Positions 18,279-25,985 of a stretch of 49,886 bases of DNA are shown here, in pieces. Positions within the stretch are counted from its first letter, which is position 1. Each line of letters starts with the position of its first letter. The stretch is from an uncultured Christensenellaceae bacterium (GTDB lineage: Bacteria; Bacillota; Clostridia; Christensenellales; UBA3700): the NCBI GenBank assembly GCA_910587685.1, contig CAJUMY010000012.1, forward strand, positions 1 to 49,886. The letters are read 5' to 3'. The notes below the pieces were generated by a model, which did not search any database, was not told the DNA's origin, and saw only the letters and a list, made by a program, of their open reading frames with translations. Made by a program: the position numbers and the translations under genes.

Positions 18279-18371
18279 GATAGAAAAATAGAGAAACCGA
18301 TATAAAAAGGCTAACATGAATAGCGATCAAATATTGAAATCAGATGAAAGACTGATAAGAAGGAGGCGACT

Positions 18372-18566
18372 ATGACGCGGATCAACGGGAAGAATACGGA
18401 TATCAGCGATATCACTTTTGCAGAGTATCTTGAAAGGGAGGGCTATTCTCTTAAAAGAATAGCTGTGGAGGTCAACGGCGAGATTTTGAAGAAACAGGAT
18501 TATTCGGCGACGAAGATCAAAGACGGCGACGTTATAGAGATAGTGGGATTCGTAGGGGGCGGCTGA
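18372..18566 (+). CDS. thiS: Sulfur carrier protein ThiS
   Basis: The 64-residue ubiquitin-fold protein ends in VGGG, the C-terminal Gly-Gly tail that ThiF adenylates and that becomes a thiocarboxylate, giving sulfur to ThiG. AAGGAGG lies 6 nt before the ATG. It is the first gene of the thiazole-forming set thiS-thiF-thiG-thiH. Length and tail are normal for the family. Confidence 0.93.
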   Translation: MTRINGKNTDISDITFAEYLEREGYSLKRIAVEVNGEILKKQDYSATKIKDGDVIEIVGFVGGG

Positions 18567-18567
18567 T

Positions 18568-19368
18568 ATGAAGATAAGATTGAACGGCAGGGAAACCGAT
18601 ACGGATAAGACTACTGTGTTCGGCCTAAGAGATGAGGTTTCAAGCGACGCCGATATCGTCATAGTCAACGGATTCAATATGAGATCCGACAGAGAGATCA
18701 AGGACGGCGACGACGTGGTTTTCATAAAAAAGGGCGTGATGCCTAGCGCGGAGATACTCGAGGTAATGATGAAGGCGAGGAACACGCCTTGCGTGAACGA
18801 CGCGCTCAAAAGCGCCGTCGTAGGTATCGCGGGGCTCGGCGGTATCGGCTCTCACGTAGCGTTCGCGCTTGCAAGGCTAGGAGTCGGCAAGCTCGTCATT
18901 GCGGACTATGACGTCGTAGAACCCAGTAATCTCAACAGACAGTGTTACTTTGTAAAGGACCTCGGGCGGAAAAAGACGGAGGCGACTAGGGAAAATCTTT
19001 TGAGCGTCAATCCTTATATGGATATCGACGTCTTCGACGGCTATATTGACGAAAAGAACGTAAAAGAAGTCTTTTGCAATGCGTCAGTAGTAGTAGAGGC
19101 GTTCGACGATCCCGAGTGCAAAGCGACGCTTGTCAATAACCTGATAGGCGAGACTGACAAGACCGTAGTCGCCTGCTCGGGTATGGCAGGTTACGGCAGC
19201 GGCAACGAAATAGCGACCAAGAGGACTTTGAAAAGGCTCTACGTCGTAGGAGACGGCATAAGCGAAGCCCGCGATGGAGAGGGATTGATGTCTCCGCGCG
19301 TTATGATAACGGCGGGGCATCAAGCTAACGAAGTCTTAAGATCATTGATGAATATTATGGAGGTATAA
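18568..19368 (+). CDS. thiF: ThiF family adenylyltransferase with N-terminal ThiS-like domain
   Basis: Activates ThiS by adenylation of its C-terminal glycine. Residues 1-57 look like a second ThiS-type ubiquitin fold without the Gly-Gly end. The E1-like domain follows, with ATP-binding GIAGLGGIGSH (86-96), the DxxxxEPSNLNRQ segment and a Cys in VACSGMAG. At 266 residues it lacks the long C-terminal part and CxxC zinc pairs of E. coli ThiF. The arrangement fits the clostridial ThiF family 2. It starts 2 bp after the thiS stop. What the fused domain does is unknown; holding ThiS in place is a guess. Confidence 0.9.
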   Translation: MKIRLNGRETDTDKTTVFGLRDEVSSDADIVIVNGFNMRSDREIKDGDDVVFIKKGVMPSAEILEVMMKARNTPCVNDALKSAVVGIAGLGGIGSHVAFALARLGVGKLVIADYDVVEPSNLNRQCYFVKDLGRKKTEATRENLLSVNPYMDIDVFDGYIDEKNVKEVFCNASVVVEAFDDPECKATLVNNLIGETDKTVVACSGMAGYGSGNEIATKRTLKRLYVVGDGISEARDGEGLMSPRVMITAGHQANEVLRSLMNIMEV

Positions 19369-19372
19369 ATAA

Positions 19373-20143
19373 ATGAATAACGACAAATTGATAATAGGCG
19401 GACGCGAGTTCGACTCGAGATTTATTTTGGGCTCGGGCAAGTTTTCTCTCGAGCTGATGAACAGCGTTATCAATAACGCGGGGGCTGAAATGATAACGGT
19501 AGCTCTGCGTCGCGTGAACGAGGGCGGAATAAATAATATCCTCGACTACATTCCCGAAGGGATAACTCTTATTCCCAATACTTCGGGAGCAAGAAACGCC
19601 GAAGAAGCCGTAAGGATAGCCAGACTCTCGAGAGAACTGGGGTGCGGAGATTTTGTGAAAGTCGAGGTCATAGGAGACAGCAAATACCTCCTTCCGAATA
19701 ACGAGGAGACGGTGAAGGCTACGAAGATACTTGCAAAAGAGGGCTTTATCGTGATGCCGTATATGTATCCCGATCTCTATACTGCGAGAGCTTTAGAGGA
19801 TGCGGGAGCGGCTACGGTCATGCCGCTCGGTTCGCCGATAGGCACGAATAAGGGGCTTTCGACTAAGGAGTTCATAAGGATACTTATAGACGAGATAAGC
19901 GTACCGATAATAGTTGACGCGGGAATAGGAAGACCAAGCGAAGCGTGCGAAGCGATGGAAATGGGCGCCAGCGCTATAATGGCGAATACCGCCGTAGCTA
20001 CGGCAGGCAACGTCGACTATATGGCGAAGGCGTTCAAAAACGCTATCGAAGCGGGCAGACTCGCATATCTTTCGGGTCTCGGCAGAGTGCTCGAGGGCAA
20101 AGCCGAGGCTTCGAGTCCGCTTACGGGATTTTTGGAGGATTGA
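19373..20143 (+). CDS. thiG: Thiazole synthase ThiG
   Basis: Builds thiazole phosphate from deoxyxylulose phosphate, dehydroglycine and ThiS-thiocarboxylate. The 256-residue TIM-barrel protein has the family features FILGSGKF, the lysine-bearing KVEVIGDSKYLLPN and the phosphate-binding VDAGIGRPSEACEAMEMGASAIMANTA region (about 182-208). GGAGGT lies 8 nt upstream. It sits between thiF and thiH, its partners in thiazole formation. Confidence 0.96.
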   Translation: MNNDKLIIGGREFDSRFILGSGKFSLELMNSVINNAGAEMITVALRRVNEGGINNILDYIPEGITLIPNTSGARNAEEAVRIARLSRELGCGDFVKVEVIGDSKYLLPNNEETVKATKILAKEGFIVMPYMYPDLYTARALEDAGAATVMPLGSPIGTNKGLSTKEFIRILIDEISVPIIVDAGIGRPSEACEAMEMGASAIMANTAVATAGNVDYMAKAFKNAIEAGRLAYLSGLGRVLEGKAEASSPLTGFLED

Positions 20144-20145
20144 AG

Positions 20146-21294
20146 ATGTTGACTGATATTATGCAGTACCGTGAAAATATGGAGATCATTGATTCCGATA
20201 TGCTCGATAAAGTACTTGAGTACCGTGCTTTATACGACTATAACAAGTATACGGAAGAAGACGTTAAGAGAGCTTTGAGCAAAGAAACCGTTTCGCTCGA
20301 CGATTTCGGCGCGTTGCTCTCTCCTGCGGCGCTCGGTTTTCTCGAAGATATTGCGAAGAAAGCCAAGATCGAGACGAGGAAGCATTTCGGCAACAGCGTA
20401 ACGCTATTCACTCCTCTTTACATTGCAAATTACTGTGAAAATAACTGCGTATACTGCGGATTCAACTGCAAGAATAAGATACACAGGGGAAAACTCAACG
20501 CAGAGGAGATTCGCAGGGAAATGGAGACGATCGCCAAGACGGGACTTAAAGAAATTCTCATATTAACGGGCGAATCGCGCAATATGTCGAGCGTCGAATA
20601 TATCGGAGAAGCCGTTCAAATAGCGAAGGAATACTTCTCCACTATAGGCGTCGAGATATATCCCGTCAACTGCGACGAATATCGCTATCTTCACGAGCGC
20701 GGAGCGGATTACGTCAGCGTATATCAGGAAACGTACGACAAGGAGAGATATGCCGAAAAGCATCTATCGGGAAGCAAGAGAGTATTTCCCTATAGATTTT
20801 ACGCGCAGGAAAGGGCTATTATCGGCGGCATGAGAGGAGTGGGTTTCGGCGCGCTGTTAGGGCTCGACGACTTCAGAAAGGATGCGTTCTCCGCGGGAGT
20901 CCACGCGTATCTCGTGCAAAAGAAGTATCCGAGCGCGGAGATCTCGTTTTCCGTTCCGAGAATGAGACCTTACATCAATAACGAGGAGAACAATCCAAAA
21001 GACGTTCACGAGAGACAGCTTCTTCAGGTAATGCTCGCGTACAGGCTTCTCATGCCGTTCGCGGGGATCACTATTTCCACAAGGGAGAGAGCGGGATTTC
21101 GCGATCGCGTCATAGGACTCGCGGCGACGAAAATATCCGCAGGCGTCAAGGTAGGCGTCGGAGGACACGAGGGCGATAATAAGGGAGACGAGCAGTTCGA
21201 GATAAGCGACCCGAGAAGCGTCGAAGAGGTCGATAACGCGATAAAGAGATTCGGATTGCAACCGGTGTATACCGATACGGCTTATCTGCTTTAG
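20146..21294 (+). CDS. thiH: 2-iminoacetate synthase ThiH (radical SAM)
   Basis: Splits tyrosine to dehydroglycine and p-cresol, supplying ThiG in anaerobes that lack the glycine oxidase ThiO. The 382-residue protein has the cluster motif C97-x3-C101-x2-C104 (CENNCVYCGF), followed by a family-typical barrel and the C-terminal QFEISDPRSVEEV segment. The ATG at 20146 is chosen for its TTGGAGGA site; a longer reading frame inside thiG has no such signal. It starts 2 bp after the thiG stop. An anaerobic life style is supported. Confidence 0.95.
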   Translation: MLTDIMQYRENMEIIDSDMLDKVLEYRALYDYNKYTEEDVKRALSKETVSLDDFGALLSPAALGFLEDIAKKAKIETRKHFGNSVTLFTPLYIANYCENNCVYCGFNCKNKIHRGKLNAEEIRREMETIAKTGLKEILILTGESRNMSSVEYIGEAVQIAKEYFSTIGVEIYPVNCDEYRYLHERGADYVSVYQETYDKERYAEKHLSGSKRVFPYRFYAQERAIIGGMRGVGFGALLGLDDFRKDAFSAGVHAYLVQKKYPSAEISFSVPRMRPYINNEENNPKDVHERQLLQVMLAYRLLMPFAGITISTRERAGFRDRVIGLAATKISAGVKVGVGGHEGDNKGDEQFEISDPRSVEEVDNAIKRFGLQPVYTDTAYLL

Positions 21295-21397
21295 TTGAAT
21301 CTCGCGTCTTAAAAGCGTTATAAAATTTTATCTTATCGGAGCGCGCAATGTCGCGACGGATATTAAAATAAGACGGTAGATATAAAAGAGGAATATT

Positions 21398-22015
21398 ATG
21401 CTTGTAGTTACGAATAGAAGACTCGTAAAAGGAGATTTCAAAGAGAGGTTGGAGATGGTCTGCAAGGCTGACGTCGACGCCGTAGTCCTTAGGGAAAAAG
21501 ATTGGACGAGAGAGGAATGCGAAAGTTTTCTTCAGCGGCTCAGCGCGTTAGATAAGATATTCGTCAATAATCCAAATATGCGTAATTATAGCTGCATATC
21601 TGTACCTTTTGCGGAATTTGAATACAAAAAAGACGTTAAAACTATAGTTTCCGTTCACAGCGAAGAAGAGGCGGAGATAGCGGAGAAAAAGGGCGCTTCG
21701 GCGTTGATGGTCGGGCATATCTTCGCGACCGATTGCAAGAAAGGTCTTCCTCCGAGAGGACTCGAGTTTTTGAATAAAGTATGCTCGGCGGTTTCTATCC
21801 CTGTCTTTGCGATAGGAGGCATAGACGCAACTAACGCGAGATATGTAATGGAAGCGGGAGCTTTCGGTTGCGCCGTTATGTCGGGAGCTATGACGAAAGA
21901 CAACGTTTCAGAATATCTTGAAAAGATAATAGAAATAGAGCGTATCTACAGAAGCAAAAAAGAAAGGCTTAGCGATATGGCTTCAAAGTTATTTGCTCGA
22001 ATCGCAAGCGATTGA
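21398..22015 (+). CDS. Second thiamine-phosphate synthase/TenI-like protein
   Basis: The 205-residue TIM-barrel protein has the ThiE/TenI pattern LREKDW, a short VNN segment, GHIF and AIGGIDATNARYVMEAGAFGCAVMSG. Compared with the ThiE at 16569 it is shorter and lacks the canonical VNDDxxxAxxxxADGVHLG stretch (it has FVNNPNM instead). A TenI-like role as thiazole tautomerase is therefore as likely as true ThiE activity. AGAGGAA precedes the ATG. It lies 103 bp after thiH and is followed by the operon terminator. Confidence 0.85.
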   Translation: MLVVTNRRLVKGDFKERLEMVCKADVDAVVLREKDWTREECESFLQRLSALDKIFVNNPNMRNYSCISVPFAEFEYKKDVKTIVSVHSEEEAEIAEKKGASALMVGHIFATDCKKGLPPRGLEFLNKVCSAVSIPVFAIGGIDATNARYVMEAGAFGCAVMSGAMTKDNVSEYLEKIIEIERIYRSKKERLSDMASKLFARIASD

Positions 22016-22040
22016 TAATTTAGCTACGCTTTTAGATATT

Positions 22041-22085
22041 AAAACGCCGTCTCCTTCGTCAAATCGCGGGGACGGCGTTTTTGTT
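22041..22085 (+). terminator. Terminator of the thiS operon
   Basis: A 14-bp stem (22041-22054 with 22068-22081, one G-T wobble), a 13-nt loop and a run of T. The A-rich left arm means it could also serve the converging minus-strand gene that ends at 22124. Confidence 0.9.
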
Positions 22086-22123
22086 TGTATGGTTTTTGTC
22101 AATAAAGCGGTTTAACTTTTTAG

Positions 22124-24142
22124 TTAAGTATTGCTTTCGTTATTTTCCGCGTCGGTATCGGAGGCTTTTATGTTCGTCGATTCTTCGTCCGTCGCAATTT
22201 GTAAGCTGTTGTCCGCTTCTTTCAATAACGATTCTTCTTTTTTCTGATTCTTGGTCTTGAATTCTTCGGGCGTGATGTCGTTCATTTTGTAGTAGTCTAC
22301 CGCGCCGTTTGCGTTCAGCTTTTCGTATTCGGCTGTCATAGCTTCGTACGTTCTCGACATCAGATCCTTTTCCTGCTCTCTGCTGCGGAGAATATAGTTG
22401 GGCTTTATCGGATCAAGTATCGTGATCGTCGCGCACGGCTTTGACGGAAGGAGTATCTTGAACAATCCCTTTCTTTCTCTCCAGCTGATGAGAAGAGGCA
22501 GTATGGGAACTTGCGCGTTGCACGCCATTTTGAACGCTCCCCTGTTAAATTCTCTCACGCCGGCATAGTAGTTGATGAGATGACCTTCGGGGTAAATATG
22601 CACGATACGCTTTTTCTTGAGAAGGTCTTTAGCCGTTCTCATAAAGAAACGGGTATCCTTAATATTGTCGGGCACAGGCATAGCTCCGATAAGCGAAAGG
22701 ACAAGTCCCGCTCCCGGTATCTTGAAATTCTGTTCGAGAGCCGTGAATACCACTTTGTTAGGATGGAGCGCGAGAGCATTGAACGTCGCGTCGAGTAAAT
22801 GGACGTGGTTGCTCACGGATACAGCGCCTGATTTTTTGACCTTTTTGAGGTTCTTTTTGCCTTTGATCTTGAGTCCGTAGCCGAACGTTGCGATGAGCCA
22901 CACGACGGGCGTCGCTATCAAGTAATACAAAAGCCATGAGAAGAAACGGAATATTTTCGATTTTTTGACGAATTGTTTCGATTTCTTTTTCATTTCCTTC
23001 TTGGAAAGCATATGCTTTTCCTTATAGTCGGCAATGGCTTCTTTGAACATCTCTTCCGCTTTGCTTATCGAATAGTCTATGCTGTATTTTTTGCCGTGCT
23101 CGACGTATTTTTTCGACATATCCTTCAGCTCGTCGGTGTGGTCGAGCCAGTAGTCTATCTTCTCTGCAAGGCTTTTAGCGCTGCCCGCTTTGAAAAGAGA
23201 ACGGTCGTCGAGAGCGAACTGCGGAGTTGCGGATTTCGGCGAGTTCGCGATAATTGGCACGACGCCGCACGCGAAGGCTTCGATACAGGCGATCGCCTCT
23301 ATTTCGACGTCAGCCGCGTGAACGTATATGTCAGAATCGTTGATGACGTCAATGAGTTCTTCTTTGTTGTAGAATCCGAACGTCACGGGATTTTTCAAAT
23401 ACTTTTCCGCAAGACGCTTGTATCTATTTAGGTTCGGTCCTTTGCCCGCGAGAGTAAGGTGTATCTTGTCGGCATATTTCGACTTCGCGATAGCTTTTAT
23501 AAGAACGTCCTGACGCTTTTCGTTGGCGTAACGTCCGACCATCAGAATTTTGATGCGATCCATATCGAGTTCACGCTTGCTTTCAGACGGCACGAAGTCT
23601 CTGTCTACGCCGTTTGATATGGCGTGAAGTTTTGCTTTGTACTTGTGTTTTCTCAGTTGATCGGCAATGAATACCGAAGGACAGTGAATATGATCAAAGT
23701 ATTTATAAAACCGCGTTTTATATCCCGAATAAAGGACGAGCGGCGCGAGTTTAGACCACTTAAGACCTGCGTTGTAGGTTACGTTTTCCGGTTGCAGGTG
23801 GAATGCGGAAGTAGTGGGTATGCCCATCTGTTCCGCGATCTTGCGTCCCTTTTTCTCAAGCTTGAACGGAAGATAGAAGTGTATTACGTCGGCGCCCTGA
23901 AATGCGTTCATGAGAGTCTCGACGACGGGTTTTCCGAATCTTATCTGCTGAAGCCGCGCAACTTCCGTGACGAGAGGGATGTACCTTTCGGGAACTTCGT
24001 AACAGTCCTCACCCTTCGCGCCGGTCGCGACTACTTTAACCGTATGTCCTTTTTTCTTCAGTTCCTCCACAAAACGGTACGCGGTCATGACCGTGCCGTT
24101 AGTGAGATAGTCGTAAAGGTCGATTACAATAACGATTTTCAT
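22124..24142 (-). CDS. Fusion of GT4 glycosyltransferase and PlsC-type acyltransferase
   Basis: The 672-residue protein joins two enzymes. Residues 1 to about 390 are a GT4 glycosyltransferase similar to diacylglycerol glucosyltransferases, with an N-terminal Rossmann start, a SNGVDRDFVP segment, VGRYANEKRQD and the E-x7-E region (EIEAIACIEAFACG). After a basic linker and one or two membrane segments (about 430-450), an acyltransferase domain carries the HX4D motif (NHVHLLD) and YPEGH. The tail is acidic. Membrane glycolipid or phospholipid synthesis is the likely role, with substrates unknown. The ATG at 24142 has GGAGAAAAA just upstream; a start 29 codons earlier lacks a site. A tandem promoter lies at 24228-24255. 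Confidence 0.87.
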   Translation of the reverse strand: MKIVIVIDLYDYLTNGTVMTAYRFVEELKKKGHTVKVVATGAKGEDCYEVPERYIPLVTEVARLQQIRFGKPVVETLMNAFQGADVIHFYLPFKLEKKGRKIAEQMGIPTTSAFHLQPENVTYNAGLKWSKLAPLVLYSGYKTRFYKYFDHIHCPSVFIADQLRKHKYKAKLHAISNGVDRDFVPSESKRELDMDRIKILMVGRYANEKRQDVLIKAIAKSKYADKIHLTLAGKGPNLNRYKRLAEKYLKNPVTFGFYNKEELIDVINDSDIYVHAADVEIEAIACIEAFACGVVPIIANSPKSATPQFALDDRSLFKAGSAKSLAEKIDYWLDHTDELKDMSKKYVEHGKKYSIDYSISKAEEMFKEAIADYKEKHMLSKKEMKKKSKQFVKKSKIFRFFSWLLYYLIATPVVWLIATFGYGLKIKGKKNLKKVKKSGAVSVSNHVHLLDATFNALALHPNKVVFTALEQNFKIPGAGLVLSLIGAMPVPDNIKDTRFFMRTAKDLLKKKRIVHIYPEGHLINYYAGVREFNRGAFKMACNAQVPILPLLISWRERKGLFKILLPSKPCATITILDPIKPNYILRSREQEKDLMSRTYEAMTAEYEKLNANGAVDYYKMNDITPEEFKTKNQKKEESLLKEADNSLQIATDEESTNIKASDTDAENNESNT

Positions 24143-24227
24143 TTTTTCTCCATGTGTTACTAACTTATTTTTCTTGATTATAGACGCATTATTTTTATAA
24201 TGATAATAATGCCTATATTTTATTTCC

Positions 24228-24255
24228 ATTATACCAAATTATACCAAAATGTCAA
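24228..24255 (-). promoter_or_regulatory. Promoter for the glycosyltransferase-acyltransferase fusion
   Basis: On the minus strand, TTGACA (24250-24255) and TATAAT (24228-24233) are spaced 16 nt. The segment TTTGGTATAAT occurs twice in tandem here, so a second -10 (24238-24243) could pair with CTGACA further upstream, spaced 18 nt. Confidence 0.7.
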
Positions 24256-24827
24256 TTACAATGTCAGACTATTTTTATTCTGCCTATTTGCTTGGCGGCG
24301 TCGCGAGGTTAGGGAAAAATGAGCATTGCTCGGTTTTAGACGATGTCAACAGCATAAAAACAGCAATAATAAGGCTTATAACGCGGGAATTATTCCGTTG
24401 GCAAAAATTACTATACCGTCGCGTTTTTCGATAATTATTAGTTTATATGAGAGTTTATACATATTGATTCTTTCCTTATCGGAATAAAAGAAAAAGCCGA
24501 ACGAACCAAGAAATACGCTAAAAACAGGTCGCGGTATATCGGTCCGCTATTAAAAAATAACGGCAAAAAATGTCTTCTATAAAATTTGCTGGGAAATTAG
24601 GGGACGAACGCAGTAAGGATTTTTGGAATATTTTATAAATAGAAAACAAATTAATATTTGATTTTCTTTTATTACAGTTGTTCTAAGGAAAAGAATAATA
24701 ATTGATTTTGTAATATTATAAAAATCAGAGAACACCAAATAAACGTCCGTTTTTTGCTTTTTCGTATAAATATGAGCGATATTATATTTTTATTAGTTAT
24801 ATAATAGGAGATTTGTCATTAAACATA
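24256..24827 (+). other. Long AT-rich gene-free stretch between divergent units
   Basis: No supported gene is present. A 61-codon open frame at 24249-24434 overlaps the minus-strand promoter and lacks a ribosome site. A 22-codon frame near 24570 also lacks one. No tRNA, riboswitch or repeat is recognisable. Confidence 0.5.
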
Positions 24828-24856
24828 TTGCTATTTGCAATGCGCTGTGCTATAAT
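24828..24856 (+). promoter_or_regulatory. Promoter of the exopolysaccharide operon
   Basis: TTGCTA at 24828-24833 and TATAAT at 24851-24856, spaced 17 nt, with TGC before the -10. The block TGTGCTATAAT is the same as in the thiC promoter. It leaves a leader of about 225 nt before the first gene. Confidence 0.8.
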
Positions 24857-24870
24857 GTAACCGAAATAAG

Positions 24871-24891
24871 GCGACAACAATATTTGTTCGC
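24871..24891 (+). other. Hairpin at the 5' end of the exopolysaccharide leader RNA
   Basis: GCGA(CA)ACAA and TTGTTCGC form an 8-bp stem with a 2-nt bulge and a TAT loop, starting about 8 nt after the predicted transcription start. Early leader hairpins are used by LoaP/RfaH-type antiterminators on long polysaccharide operons. I see no recognised ops or LoaP element, so the role is open. Confidence 0.35.
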
Positions 24892-25087
24892 GGCGCGTTT
24901 CTCCGACGTATTTCGAGGTGTAAATATTTCGATATGCGTAATAGTCGAAATCAACGGACGCGGAGAAGAATATCGGAGCCTTGTTTCTATACCGATAGCT
25001 AAAATACGGGATCGCTATAGTTGAACGGCGTGTCGACGGGGGTTTTGCGGTTCCGAACTTATAAAAGCAAAGGAGAAGGAGAAGAAT

Positions 25088-25966
25088 ATGTATAGGAAGT
25101 TTTTTAAGAGATTATTCGATTTTATATTCAGCTTTTGCTGTCTTATCGTCTTGGCTCTGCCGATGTTGATCATCGCGATAGCGGTACGGTGCGACAGTAA
25201 AGGTCCGGCATTTTTCAAAACTGAAAGAGTCGGAATAAACGGAAAACCGTTTAAGTTCTATAAGTTTCGCTCTATGCGAACGGACGCGCCTAAAGATTGC
25301 GCGCCGATGTTGTTGGATTCGGACGCGTACATAACGAAACTCGGATCTTTTTTGAGAAAGAGTTCGCTTGACGAGCTTCCGCAGCTCATTTGTATACTCA
25401 AAGGCGATATGTCGCTCATAGGTCCGAGACCTTCGGGATTCAGCGAAAAGGAGCTCAACGAGCTAAGGCGCGAAAGGGGCGTTGATAAGTTAAAACCGGG
25501 ACTTACCGGTTGGGCGCAGGTCAACGGACGCGACGTTACCGCCGCAGATATAGAGAAGAAGGTATCTTACGACGAGGAGTATGCGGAAAAGATAAGTTTC
25601 GCTTTTGACGTTAAAATATTCTTTTTGACTATAAAGAAAGTGTTCGTACGCGACGGAATAGTCGAAGGAAAGGACGTTGTCAAAGTTATGAACGTCGAAA
25701 ACGGCGACGCGAGATCGCATAGCGTCGCGGAGGAAGGCGCTCAGCTTACCCCCGAGCCTACCTTGAACGCTTATGAGATCGGCGAATTCGTGACCGCAAG
25801 CGAAGAGGATGAAAAACAGATTTCAAAAGAGAGGAACAACGAAAGCGGCTTTACCGACATAGAGGCGAATATGGATGATAGCGTTAAGGCGGACTCTAAG
25901 CTCATAGATATGAAAGAGAGTTTCGATGCGGAGCGTGAAAGCGAAAATATAGCTATCGGCGAATAA
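25088..25966 (+). CDS. Priming sugar-phosphate transferase (bacterial sugar transferase family) with acidic tail
   Basis: Starts repeat-unit assembly by moving a sugar-1-phosphate from a nucleotide sugar onto undecaprenyl phosphate. The 292-residue protein has one N-terminal membrane hairpin (about 11-32), then the catalytic domain with FYKFRSMR, LRKSSLDELPQL, DMSLIGPRP and KPGLTGWAQVNGR. Family members of this short EpsL/PglC-like type stop near residue 200. Here about 90 extra residues, acidic and low in complexity, follow. AAGGAGAAGGAG precedes the ATG. It is the first gene of the operon. Confidence 0.92.
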   Translation: MYRKFFKRLFDFIFSFCCLIVLALPMLIIAIAVRCDSKGPAFFKTERVGINGKPFKFYKFRSMRTDAPKDCAPMLLDSDAYITKLGSFLRKSSLDELPQLICILKGDMSLIGPRPSGFSEKELNELRRERGVDKLKPGLTGWAQVNGRDVTAADIEKKVSYDEEYAEKISFAFDVKIFFLTIKKVFVRDGIVEGKDVVKVMNVENGDARSHSVAEEGAQLTPEPTLNAYEIGEFVTASEEDEKQISKERNNESGFTDIEANMDDSVKADSKLIDMKESFDAERESENIAIGE

Positions 25967-25985
25967 ACGACGGAGAGAGAGACAA

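Noticed and set aside
18181..18371. A second TPP riboswitch before thiS
   Set aside because: The CTGAGA and ACCTGAT core elements are absent.
19945..20145. Upstream extension of thiH inside thiG
   Set aside because: The extra residues are thiG read out of frame; the ATG at 20146 has a clear TTGGAGGA site and fits ThiH length.
24249..24434. Plus-strand open frame of 61 codons
   Set aside because: It overlaps the minus-strand promoter, lacks a ribosome site and has no recognisable sequence.
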